Positions 26,703 to 34,416 of a stretch of DNA of 64,000 nt are shown here, in pieces. The notes beneath the pieces were generated by a model. The model saw only the letters and a program-made list of their open reading frames with translations. It had not been told where the DNA came from and searched no databases. Location: contig NC_014306.1 of NCBI RefSeq assembly GCF_000196615.1, positions 4,340,001-4,404,000 of the forward strand, given 5' to 3'. The translations under genes and the position numbers were made by a program. This stretch comes from Erwinia billingiae Eb661. Its GTDB lineage: Bacteria; Pseudomonadota; Gammaproteobacteria; Enterobacterales; Enterobacteriaceae. Every line of letters begins with the position of its first letter. Position 1 is the first letter of the stretch.

Positions 26703-27176
26703 TTAATCCACCAGCAATGCGCTGTCGATTTTCACCACGATCTTACGCAGCGGAGAGGGAACGCCGAAGGTGCACATTGGGCGATGCAGCTCCAGCGGGA
26801 AGATCACCGCCAGCGCGCCGGGTTGCAGGTGGATCAGCGTTTCACTGTCGATCCGATGGCAGAAGCCCAGATCCTTCTGCTCTTCAAAAGGAGCAACCAG
26901 ATCCCGTTCCAGCCCGATCGGGCCTGCGCCAATGATCTCTTCCCCGGCCAGCACCAGATGGATATCGATATACTGGCGGTGGAACTCGGGCTGCTGCGCG
27001 TTAAAATCGCGCGTTTCGCTTTCCATCACCGAGTAGAAAATCGCCTCGCCCTGAATGGCGTATTTTCCTACCGCCTGGGTCTGCGGATTGTTCGCCTGGA
27101 TAGTCTGCAGGGTGTTGCGGATCACCGCTGGATAAAGCGGATTTTTTGCTGCCTGTTCGAGGGTATCAATGATCAT
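26703..27176 (-). CDS. YhcH/YjgK/YiaL family protein (DUF386)
   Basis: 157-residue cupin-like protein of the YhcH/YiaL/EbgC family, at the usual length. Metal-binding type residues are in FHRQYIDIHLVLAGEEIIG (His-x-Glu-like spacing) and FPLELHRPMC near the end. Members occur in sugar-acid operons (2,3-diketogulonate, sialic acid, beta-galactosides) and may be sugar mutarotase/isomerase-like, but the reaction is not settled. Here it overlaps the gluconokinase gene by 11 bp and closes the idn-like operon. Confidence 0.85.
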   Translation of the reverse strand: MIIDTLEQAAKNPLYPAVIRNTLQTIQANNPQTQAVGKYAIQGEAIFYSVMESETRDFNAQQPEFHRQYIDIHLVLAGEEIIGAGPIGLERDLVAPFEEQKDLGFCHRIDSETLIHLQPGALAVIFPLELHRPMCTFGVPSPLRKIVVKIDSALLVD

Positions 27177-27732
27177 AACGTTGTTCGGTCTCCGGTTGTA
27201 AGGATGCCACGGCGGGCGCCGCAGGAGTGGGCTGCAACAGGCTGACGCAGCGGGTCACAATGGTGCTCAGCGCAGGCGAGATATCCACGGGGATAACATC
27301 GCGCTCCTCTGCACCGGGTGCTTCCAGCGCGGCAAACTGACTTTTAAGCAGCGCCTCCGGCATAAAGTGCCCTTTGCGCCGCTTCATGCGGTCCAGCACG
27401 CAGTCGTAGTCGCCGTTCAGCCAGATAAAATGCACGTTCTGATTGCCTTCACGCAGCCGGTCGCGGTAGCTTTTTTTCAGCGCTGAACAGACCAGTACAC
27501 CGGACTCATTCTTCTGCTCAAGGCTGAAAATTACGTCTGAAAGCCGGCCTAACCACGGTAAACGATCGTCGTCGTTCAGCGCCTGGCCGGACGCCATCTT
27601 GGTGATGTTCTGCCGGGGATGCAGATCGTCCCCGTCGATAAATTTCGCCTGTAAGGCATTTGCCAGCGCCGTCCCCACCGAGGATTTCCCGGTGCCGGAC
27701 ACGCCCATCACAATAATGCATTGACCTGCCAT
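27166..27732 (-). CDS. idnK: Gluconokinase (IdnK/GntK type)
   Basis: 188-residue ATP-dependent gluconokinase producing 6-phosphogluconate. The P-loop is VMGVSGTGKSSVG at residues about 8-20. The substrate region DGDDLHPRQNITKMASGQALNDDDRLPWL matches E. coli GntK/IdnK, and CSALKKSYRDRLR follows. The C-terminus (from about residue 160) is longer and Pro/Ala-rich compared with E. coli enzymes. GGAGGA sits before the ATG. Placed between the SDR 5-ketogluconate reductase and the YhcH protein, it feeds gluconate into the pentose-phosphate/Entner-Doudoroff route. I cannot separate GntK from IdnK by sequence alone; the idn symbol follows the context. Confidence 0.85.
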   Translation of the reverse strand: MAGQCIIVMGVSGTGKSSVGTALANALQAKFIDGDDLHPRQNITKMASGQALNDDDRLPWLGRLSDVIFSLEQKNESGVLVCSALKKSYRDRLREGNQNVHFIWLNGDYDCVLDRMKRRKGHFMPEALLKSQFAALEAPGAEERDVIPVDISPALSTIVTRCVSLLQPTPAAPAVASLQPETEQRYDH

Positions 27733-27747
27733 TTCGGTTCCTCCGGG

Positions 27748-28509
27748 TTAGACCGCTGCCAGCATGCCGCCATCAACAAACAGCAGATGCCCATTCACAA
27801 AGTCAGACGCCTTTGAAGACAGGAATACCGCCGCGCCCACCAGTTCTTCGGGATTGCCCCAACGGGCAGCCGGCGTGCGCTTGCACAGCCAGTCGGTAAA
27901 CTCCTGATTGTCCACCAGCGCTTTGGTCATCGGCGTCTCGAAATAGCCCGGCGCAATGCCGTTGACCTGGATGTTGTAGCGGGCCAGCTCCACGCACATG
28001 CCGCGCGTCAGCATTTTCACCGCGCCTTTCGCTGCGGCATAGGGAGTGATGGTGTCGCGGCCCAGTTCGCTCTGCATCGAACAGATGTTGACGATTTTGC
28101 CCGCGTTGCGGGTAATCATGCGCTTCGCCACGGTCTGGGAGACCAGGAACACCCCGGTCTGGTTGGTGGCAATAATGTCATTCCACTCATCCAGCGGGAA
28201 CTCGGTGAACGGGTGACGGCGCTGGATGCCGGCATTATTAAACAGCACGTCGATTGGCCCGATGGTGGACTCAATCTTTTCAATCCCGGCTTCAACCCCT
28301 TGCGGGTCCGCGACGTTGAAGACCGCGGTGTGCGCGGTAAAGCCTTCGTCGCGCAGCTTCATCGCCGCATTCTCTGCGCGCTCTTCTGAGGTGCCGTTAA
28401 TGATGATTTCCGCACCGTGCTGCGCCAGGCCGCGCGCCATAATAAAACCGATGCCCTGCGCTGCGCCGGTCACTAAAATTCGTTTGTTCTCTAAGCTGAA
28501 TAGATTCAT
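27748..28509 (-). CDS. idnO: Gluconate 5-dehydrogenase (5-ketogluconate reductase), SDR family
   Basis: 253-residue classical short-chain dehydrogenase. The NAD(P) motif is VTGAAQGIGFIMARGLA, followed by NNAGIQRRHPFTEFP, the active-site Ser in CSMQSELGR, and the YxxxK catalytic pair in TPYAAAKGAV. The IQRR and NEWND-like stretch resembles E. coli IdnO. It interconverts 5-keto-D-gluconate and gluconate. I use the ATG at 28509 because AGGAA lies just upstream; an in-frame ATG at 28524 lacks one. It is the first gene of the idnO-idnK-yhcH-like operon, with a CRP site upstream. Confidence 0.85.
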   Translation of the reverse strand: MNLFSLENKRILVTGAAQGIGFIMARGLAQHGAEIIINGTSEERAENAAMKLRDEGFTAHTAVFNVADPQGVEAGIEKIESTIGPIDVLFNNAGIQRRHPFTEFPLDEWNDIIATNQTGVFLVSQTVAKRMITRNAGKIVNICSMQSELGRDTITPYAAAKGAVKMLTRGMCVELARYNIQVNGIAPGYFETPMTKALVDNQEFTDWLCKRTPAARWGNPEELVGAAVFLSSKASDFVNGHLLFVDGGMLAAV

Positions 28510-28599
28510 CTGTTCCTGCTCCATTGCATCAGGCAGTGAGTGGCTCGCGCGAGGTGAGTCTGTATGGGCCTTATCACACGGCTTTTAGCCCTTTTAAAC

Positions 28600-28615
28600 T
28601 GTGATGCAGATCACC
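28600..28615. promoter_or_regulatory. CRP-cAMP binding site
   Basis: TGTGATGCAGATCACC, with AAAC before and TAT after, fits the symmetric CRP consensus (TGTGA-N6-TCACA) at 9 of 10 core positions. It lies between the divergent idnO-type and idnR-type genes, 91 bp from the former. This is consistent with catabolite control known for gluconate genes. Confidence 0.75.
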
Positions 28616-28779
28616 TATAGCGCTGTTACGAAACCAGGATACCGTTGCTGTGATCGCGACGGGCTTTTCACCGTAACGCGTGCCGCAAGACCAGGATTAA
28701 CCGCACTTTAATCCAATTTCCTTTAAGGGTCGCAGCAGGCATAATGCAGGCATTCAAGGGCTGTCGGCTGATAACAACG

Positions 28780-29772
28780 ATGAAAATGCAACGGATCACG
28801 TTACATGATATTGCCACTCTGGCGGGTGTAACAAAAATGACGGTCAGCCGCTATCTCCGCACGCCGGAAAAAGTTAAACCTGACACCGCCGAGCGGATTG
28901 CCAGCGTGATTGCCGAGGTGGGCTACCAGCCGGACCCGGATAATCACGCCATCGCCAGCAACGCCCTTCCCCGCATCGGCGTGCTGATCCCCTCCTTTAA
29001 TAACCAGATTTTCTCCGACCTGCTGGCCGGCGTGGAGTCGGTGACCACCGCCCAGGGCTATCAGACGCTGGTGGTGAATTACGACTACGACAGCCAGCGC
29101 GAGGAGGAGCAGATCGCCACCGTGCTGGCCTTCAATGTTAAGGCAATCTTACTGACCGAATCGGTCCACACCGTGCGCGCCGAGAAGTATCTGAAAGCGG
29201 CGGGCATTCCGGTGGCGGAAGTGATGGGGCTGACCACCACCGAAGGCCGCGTCAACGTCGGATTCAATAACTTCCAGGCCGGGTTTGATATGGCCAGCAT
29301 GCTGATTGGCAGCGGCAAAAAGCGCATCATCTATTTCGGCTCAATGTCCGATATCCGCGATGAGCAGCGCTACGCCGGCTACTGCAAAGCGGTGGAAGAC
29401 GCGGGCCTGCCAACCGGACGCATCGCGCCAAAAAAGGTCTCATCGGTGTCGACCGGGGCCGGAATGATGACCATGGCGCGCCAGATGTATCCCGATATGG
29501 ACGGCATTCTCTGCACCAACGATGACCTCGCGGTAGGCGTGTTGCAGGAGTGCCTGGCGGCCGGGATTGCCGTGCCCCAGGAGATGGCGATAGCCGGTTT
29601 CCACGGGCTGGAGATCGGTCAGGTAACAACCCCGAAACTGGCCAGCGTCATCACCCCGCGCTTCGAGATGGGTAAAACCGCCACTGAGATTTTGATTAAG
29701 AAGATCAACAACCTTCCCACCATCGAGCGGGTAGATTTGCACTATCGCCTGTCGATGGGATCGACCATCTGA
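28780..29772 (+). CDS. IdnR/GntR-like LacI-family regulator
   Basis: 331-residue LacI-family regulator. The HTH ITLHDIATLAGVTKMTVSRYL is nearly that of E. coli IdnR, followed by LIPSFNNQIFSDLLAGVESVT, DEQRYAGYCKA, CTNDDLAVG and AGFHGLEIG with SVITPRFEMGK, all shared with IdnR/GntR. I place the start at 28780 (MKMQRITLHD); no clear ribosome site is visible and the ATG two codons on is an alternative. It is divergent from idnO-idnK and upstream of the ketogluconate reductase and MFS genes. It probably senses gluconate, 5-ketogluconate or 6-phosphogluconate. Confidence 0.82.
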   Translation: MKMQRITLHDIATLAGVTKMTVSRYLRTPEKVKPDTAERIASVIAEVGYQPDPDNHAIASNALPRIGVLIPSFNNQIFSDLLAGVESVTTAQGYQTLVVNYDYDSQREEEQIATVLAFNVKAILLTESVHTVRAEKYLKAAGIPVAEVMGLTTTEGRVNVGFNNFQAGFDMASMLIGSGKKRIIYFGSMSDIRDEQRYAGYCKAVEDAGLPTGRIAPKKVSSVSTGAGMMTMARQMYPDMDGILCTNDDLAVGVLQECLAAGIAVPQEMAIAGFHGLEIGQVTTPKLASVITPRFEMGKTATEILIKKINNLPTIERVDLHYRLSMGSTI

Positions 29773-29884
29773 CGCCGGAAACCCGCCGATAAGCACCTTC
29801 GCGATCACGTAGTCGGTAACACAGATTTCTAACACGATTCAGTGTGATCCAGCTCGCAATTAAATACTCAGAAACCCCTTTAAT

Positions 29885-29903
29885 AGTACGTATCCGACGT
29901 ACT
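29885..29903. promoter_or_regulatory. Perfect dyad upstream of the 2-ketoacid reductase gene
   Basis: AGTACGT - ATCCG - ACGTACT, a 7-bp perfect inverted repeat ending seven bases before the AAGGGG ribosome site. The odd-spaced centre differs from LacI-type operators. It may be an operator for another regulator or a 5'-UTR hairpin. Confidence 0.45.
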
Positions 29904-29922
29904 GCCTTTGAAGGGGAACCCC

Positions 29923-30864
29923 ATGACAACTCAAGCCATCCTGCTAATCGCTCCCGTACCTGATGCCCTGATGGACCGACTGGCTTCTGGCTGGACGGTT
30001 CACCGCCTGTACGAGCAGCAGGATCCGCAGGCCTTTCTGGCCCAGTCTGGCGACAGCATTCAGGCGGTGGTGACGCGCGGCGACATCGGCGTTCGCAACG
30101 AGGTTCTGCAGCAGTTACCGCAGGTAAAGCTGATTGCCGTGTTCGGCGTCGGCACCGATGCCATCGACCTCAACACCACCCGCGCCCGCAAGATTGCCGT
30201 GACCATCACCTCCGGCGTGTTAACCAATGACGTTGCCGATATGGCGATGGGCCTGCTGCTGGCGGCATCCCGCCGACTGTGCCAAGGCGACCGCTTTGTT
30301 CGCGAGGGCCAGTGGCTGAACAACGCGCCACCGCTCGGCACCCAGGTCAGCGGCAAACGTATCGGCATTGTCGGCATGGGCAACATTGGCCAGGCCATTG
30401 CCCGCCGCGCCAGCGGATTCGATATGCCGGTCAGCTACACCAGCCGCAGCCGCCGTGAGTCGCTGCCGTACAGCTGGTGCGACGATGTGCAGAGCCTGGC
30501 GAAATCCTGTGACTTCCTGGTGATTGCGGCTTCGGGCGGCGAATCCACCAAAGGGATGGTTGACAGCGCCGTCCTGCAGGCGATGCCGAAACATGCCTGG
30601 CTGATCAATATCGCGCGCGGCTCGTTAGTCGATCAGTCCGCATTAATTCAGGCCTTACGCAAAGGCGAGATTGCCGGTGCCGCGCTGGACGTCTTCGAGC
30701 AGGAGCCGCAGGTTCCAGAAGAGCTGATTGCGCTGAACAACGTGCTGTTACAGCCCCATGTGGGTAGCGCCACTCACGAAACCCGTCAGCAGATGGCGGA
30801 TGTGGTGTTCGCCAACGTTGAGGCGTTCTTCAACCAGAAGCCACTGCCGACCGCCATCGATTAA
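29923..30864 (+). CDS. 2-hydroxyacid dehydrogenase / 2-ketogluconate reductase-like
   Basis: 313-residue D-2-hydroxyacid dehydrogenase family enzyme. The nucleotide-binding motif is IGIVGMGNIGQAIARRA. Catalytic Arg, Glu and His lie in INIARGSLVDQ, FEQEPQVPE and LLQPHVGSATHETRQQM. The ATG at 29923 follows AAGGGG at good spacing; an upstream TTG in frame is not needed. The family reduces glyoxylate, hydroxypyruvate or 2-ketogluconate with NADPH. Coupled here with a sugar-acid MFS importer and downstream of gluconate regulators, a role in returning 2-ketogluconate to gluconate is likely but inferred. Confidence 0.82.
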   Translation: MTTQAILLIAPVPDALMDRLASGWTVHRLYEQQDPQAFLAQSGDSIQAVVTRGDIGVRNEVLQQLPQVKLIAVFGVGTDAIDLNTTRARKIAVTITSGVLTNDVADMAMGLLLAASRRLCQGDRFVREGQWLNNAPPLGTQVSGKRIGIVGMGNIGQAIARRASGFDMPVSYTSRSRRESLPYSWCDDVQSLAKSCDFLVIAASGGESTKGMVDSAVLQAMPKHAWLINIARGSLVDQSALIQALRKGEIAGAALDVFEQEPQVPEELIALNNVLLQPHVGSATHETRQQMADVVFANVEAFFNQKPLPTAID

Positions 30865-30950
30865 CGCGTTCATACCACCTGCCCAGGCCGGCGTTGTCGG
30901 CCTGCATCACCGGGATGGTCCGCCATCCACTTTTTTCCAGAGGGCCTGAG

Positions 30951-32282
30951 ATGAATAATAAAATACCCGGCACGCGTTGGCTGCGTGTAATAGCCCCGAT
31001 TCTGATCACCTGCATTGTGTCGTTTATGGACCGGGTGAACATCAGCTTTGCCCTGCCTGGCGGCATGGAGCAGGATTTAGCCATCACCAGCCAGATGGCC
31101 GGTATCGCCAGCGGCATTTTCTTTATCGGTTATTTATTCCTGCAGGTGCCGGGCGGCCGCGTGGCGGTGAACGGTAGCGGCAAGAAGTTTATCGCCTGGT
31201 CTCTGGCGGCGTGGATGGTAGTGTCGATCGCCACCGGCTTTGTCACCAATCACTGGCAGTTACTGGGTCTGCGCTTCGTGCTGGGCATCTCGGAAGGCGG
31301 GATGTTGCCGGTGGTGCTGACCATGGTCAGCAACTGGTTCCCGGAAAAAGAGCTGGGACGTGCCAACGCCTTTGTGATGATGTTTGCGCCGCTGGGCGGC
31401 ATGTTTACCGCGCCGATTTCCGGTTGGATCATCAACGCCTTCGACTGGCGCTGGTTATTTATCATCGAAGGCCTGCTGTCTGCCGCCGTGCTGCTGGTGT
31501 GGTGGCTGGTGATCAGCGACCGTCCGGAAGAAGCCCGCTGGCTGCCCGCGCGTGAGCGTGAATACCTGATTACCGAACTGACCCGTGAGCGCGAAGAGCG
31601 CAGCAAGAAAGCGCCGGTTGGCAAAGCGCGGCTGAAAGACGTGTTCCGCAACAAAGGGTTGATGAAGCTGGTGCTGCTGAACTTCTTCTACCAGACCGGC
31701 GATTATGGCTACACGCTGTGGCTGCCAAGCATTCTGAAAAACCTGACCGGTGCCAATATGGCCAACGTGGGGTTGCTGGCGATACTGCCGTTTGTCGCGA
31801 CCATTGTCGGTATCTACCTGATCTCGATGATCAGCGACAAAACCGGTAAACGCCGTCTGTGGGTGATGATTTCGCTGTTCTGCTTTGCCGCATCGCTGCT
31901 GGCATCCGTGGTGCTGCATCAGCATATCGTCGCGGCCTATATCGCCCTGGTATTCTGTGGTTTCTTCCTCAAAGCCGCCACCAGCCCGTTCTGGTCAATG
32001 CCTGGCCGTATCGCCTCGGCCGAACTGGCCGGTAGCGCACGCGGTGTGATTAACGGTTTGGGTAATCTGGGCGGCTTCTGCGGCCCTTACCTGGTCGGCA
32101 TTATGATCTACTTCTACGGTCAGGGAACGGCCATCTGCGCGCTGGCAGGCTCGCTGATTATTGCCGGTCTGATTGCCACCACGCTGCCGAAACAGTGTGA
32201 CCTGGTTGAGGATGCCGACGACGGGAAAGTCAGTGCCGGCCATGGCAAGATCGGGCACGGTGTTTCGCATCAGGGACGGTAA
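30951..32282 (+). CDS. MFS transporter, anion:cation symporter family (sugar-acid type)
   Basis: 443-residue, about 12-TM major facilitator protein. Loop 2-3 region is QVPGGRVAVNGSGKKFIAW and the early helix FMDRVNISFALPGG is typical of the ACS family (hexuronate/galactonate/ketogluconate carriers). The start at 30951 follows AGAGGGCCTGAG. A GC-rich hairpin (CAGGCCG/CGGCCTG, 30884-30904) lies in the 86-bp gap after the reductase gene. It probably imports a sugar acid such as 2-ketogluconate produced in the periplasm by the dehydrogenase complex at 22126-25775 (inference). Confidence 0.87.
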   Translation: MNNKIPGTRWLRVIAPILITCIVSFMDRVNISFALPGGMEQDLAITSQMAGIASGIFFIGYLFLQVPGGRVAVNGSGKKFIAWSLAAWMVVSIATGFVTNHWQLLGLRFVLGISEGGMLPVVLTMVSNWFPEKELGRANAFVMMFAPLGGMFTAPISGWIINAFDWRWLFIIEGLLSAAVLLVWWLVISDRPEEARWLPAREREYLITELTREREERSKKAPVGKARLKDVFRNKGLMKLVLLNFFYQTGDYGYTLWLPSILKNLTGANMANVGLLAILPFVATIVGIYLISMISDKTGKRRLWVMISLFCFAASLLASVVLHQHIVAAYIALVFCGFFLKAATSPFWSMPGRIASAELAGSARGVINGLGNLGGFCGPYLVGIMIYFYGQGTAICALAGSLIIAGLIATTLPKQCDLVEDADDGKVSAGHGKIGHGVSHQGR

Positions 32283-32330
32283 TTAGCTGGCTGAGTGTTG
32301 AAAAGCGCAAAGTCTGAAGTATTGTGAGAC

Positions 32331-32357
32331 GCCCGGCAATAGCCGGGCTCTTTCATT
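32331..32357 (+). terminator. Intrinsic terminator after the MFS gene
   Basis: Perfect 7-bp GC stem GCCCGGC / GCCGGGC with an AATA loop, followed by TCTTTCATTT. Confidence 0.85.
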
Positions 32358-32899
32358 TCACGGGCAGATTAATCGCCAGATGCGCCGTTTCAAAGAAAGT
32401 ATTATTTTTTTCCACTTCGGCTGTTCCTCGCTATATATTTTTTTAAACTTCTGCCGATACTCCTACCTAAACAAACCCTTCTTCAACTGTGCCTGGCTTC
32501 CATCTTCCCCTCGCGTATTTAAGGGGATTTGTAACTGCTGGACAACGCGTGCGGAGATGGCAATAATGTGCTGGTTTTTCATAGAGTCAGGTCATACCCC
32601 AAGGTGATTATTTTATTTAACGGTATTGCCGTCTTATTTCTATGATTTATTCTCCCGCAAATACAATTTTCAGCCATTAAGCCATGCGTTATCCCTGTAA
32701 TTTGGCTTAGTGCGGAACTTATTTTGCATAAATTATTATTCAGCTTCGCCGTGGATTAGCGCGTTTTCGTGCCTGATCCCCGGGATTTATTTTTTTTATA
32801 AATAACGACACGTCAATTATTAAGGCTTAATCCCCAATAAATGTGGGAATAGCGGCATGAATTTTACTTTTTGGGATGGACAAGGATAAAGGAGAGGAT
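32358..32899. other. AT-rich intergenic stretch before the envelope cassette
   Basis: About 540 bp, clearly AT-richer than both flanks, with runs of T and A. A plus-strand frame at 32380-32607 has no ribosome site, is Phe/Cys-rich and is not credible. No RNA gene or transposase remnant was recognised. The promoter of the OmpA-lipoprotein operon should be near its end, and the high A/T content would suit H-NS silencing. Confidence 0.5.
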
Positions 32900-34402
32900 G
32901 TGGAACGAAATCATTTAGGGAAGATTAGCCTGCTGACGGCCGTCGTTATGCTGTCATCAAGCTGCGCCAGTCTGCACGAAACGGGTCAAAACTATGGCAC
33001 GGCCATTGGATGTATTGGTGGCGCGGCACTGGGCGGTGGGCTGACCTATTTACTCACTAAAGATGCCGGAAAAGCCCTTGCTGGCGGACTGGCCGGTGGG
33101 ATCGCCGGATGCGTAGCGGGCAATGCCTGGCAGAATCGCGAAAAGGCGCTGGCCAAGATTGCTGCTGAAGAACATATCGTCATCAGCTCGAGCCCGTTAC
33201 AGGCTCAGGAAAGTGGCGGCAAAAAAGATGTCGGTATCGTCGCCCAGGTTGAAGATAACGGCATGTTCGATACTGACAGTGCGCAGCTATCGGTTGATGG
33301 CTTACGCCAGGTAAGAAAACTTGCGGCCGTTATGAAGCAGGACGATCAGCAAGGTGTGGTGCTTATTGTTGGGCATACCGATGCCACCGGCAACGCCAGC
33401 TGGAACCAGAAGCTTTCAGAAAGCCGGGCGCAAAGTGTCGGACGCGTATTACAGCAGGCAGGTCTGAATCCACAGCGACTTTATTTCCAGGGCGCGGGCT
33501 CATCCCGTCCGATAGCTGACAACGCTACCCTCGCCGGAAGATCGGCAAACCGTCGGGTCGAGATTGTCGGTCTGGCGAATGAAGCCTTGCTGAAACAGCG
33601 TGTTGAGCAGGAAGGCAGCAACCTTGCCTACCTTCGCTACGGCACGCAGTCCGCAGACAGCATGGCAAAACCTAAAGCCACCACGTCCTCACGCAAAACG
33701 GCGCGTCCGGCAAAACAGACCTCCTCTTCTCAATCCCGTGCCAGTAAAACCGATGAGGTTGCAAGCGCAGTAGAGTCGAGCCAGACAGCCGCAGCAACCC
33801 CTTCTTCACAACCCACCAATGGCAAAAACTGGGTTGATTTTGGCGGCCAGCCCGTCAGCCGCGCCATGCAGCCGCTGGCTGCTAACCTCAAACCGCTCAG
33901 CAGTGGCTTCAGCCTGATTTCCAAAGCGAATGCCAGCCAGGTCACCGGCAGTTGCCTGACCGATACCGCCCGTGTCGCCGGGGCGGCAAAAAATCTTGCC
34001 AGCGGCAAAGCGATTGATACCCATCGCACCAAAGACTATCTGCCAAATATGAATGGCCATGCCTGGGCCGGGCTGGTCAATAACCATCTGGTCACCCTTT
34101 CGCCAGTCCAGGTATTGCAAGAAAACGCCACGGTGGAAGTTAATCCGAAGGTCTATATCACCCGAAACTATCAGTCCACGGGTAACCGCAAGGTTGATGC
34201 ACCGGTTCAGGCTGTGGCAAATGCGTGGGAAGGCGAGGACAGCATCCTTTATCGCGTCTATATGCCTGCGGCCGACGGCCAGCCTCTTTCCTGTATCGAT
34301 CTTCTGATGCCAAAAAATGCAGCCAAAGCGCAGCAGGGGCAGCTTTTCTACTCCAGTCACAGCAACGCTTATATGGCGAACTATCTCCCGGTCCGTAGTT
34401 AA
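32900..34402 (+). CDS. Glycine-zipper/OmpA-domain lipoprotein
   Basis: About 500 residues. The N-terminal signal (ISLLTAVVMLSSSC) ends in a lipobox-like SSSC, then a glycine-zipper segment (GGAALGGGLTYLL, GLAGGIAGCVAG) follows. An OmpA-type peptidoglycan-binding domain lies at about residues 120-225 (FDTDSAQLSVDG, VGHTDATGNASWNQKLSESRA, SANRRVEIVG). A Ser/Thr/Gln/Lys-rich linker of some 90 residues then leads to a C-terminal domain of about 190 residues that I do not recognise. GTG at 32900 is preferred because AAGGAGAGG sits directly before it; the ATG at 32876 is an alternative. Outer-membrane or peptidoglycan-anchored; first of three clustered envelope genes. Confidence 0.8.
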   Translation: MERNHLGKISLLTAVVMLSSSCASLHETGQNYGTAIGCIGGAALGGGLTYLLTKDAGKALAGGLAGGIAGCVAGNAWQNREKALAKIAAEEHIVISSSPLQAQESGGKKDVGIVAQVEDNGMFDTDSAQLSVDGLRQVRKLAAVMKQDDQQGVVLIVGHTDATGNASWNQKLSESRAQSVGRVLQQAGLNPQRLYFQGAGSSRPIADNATLAGRSANRRVEIVGLANEALLKQRVEQEGSNLAYLRYGTQSADSMAKPKATTSSRKTARPAKQTSSSQSRASKTDEVASAVESSQTAAATPSSQPTNGKNWVDFGGQPVSRAMQPLAANLKPLSSGFSLISKANASQVTGSCLTDTARVAGAAKNLASGKAIDTHRTKDYLPNMNGHAWAGLVNNHLVTLSPVQVLQENATVEVNPKVYITRNYQSTGNRKVDAPVQAVANAWEGEDSILYRVYMPAADGQPLSCIDLLMPKNAAKAQQGQLFYSSHSNAYMANYLPVRS

Positions 34403-34416
34403 TTAAGGAACAGACA

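Noticed and set aside
32380..32607. 75-codon plus-strand frame in AT-rich DNA
   Set aside because: Phe/Cys/Trp-rich chance frame starting inside the region after a terminator, without a ribosome site.
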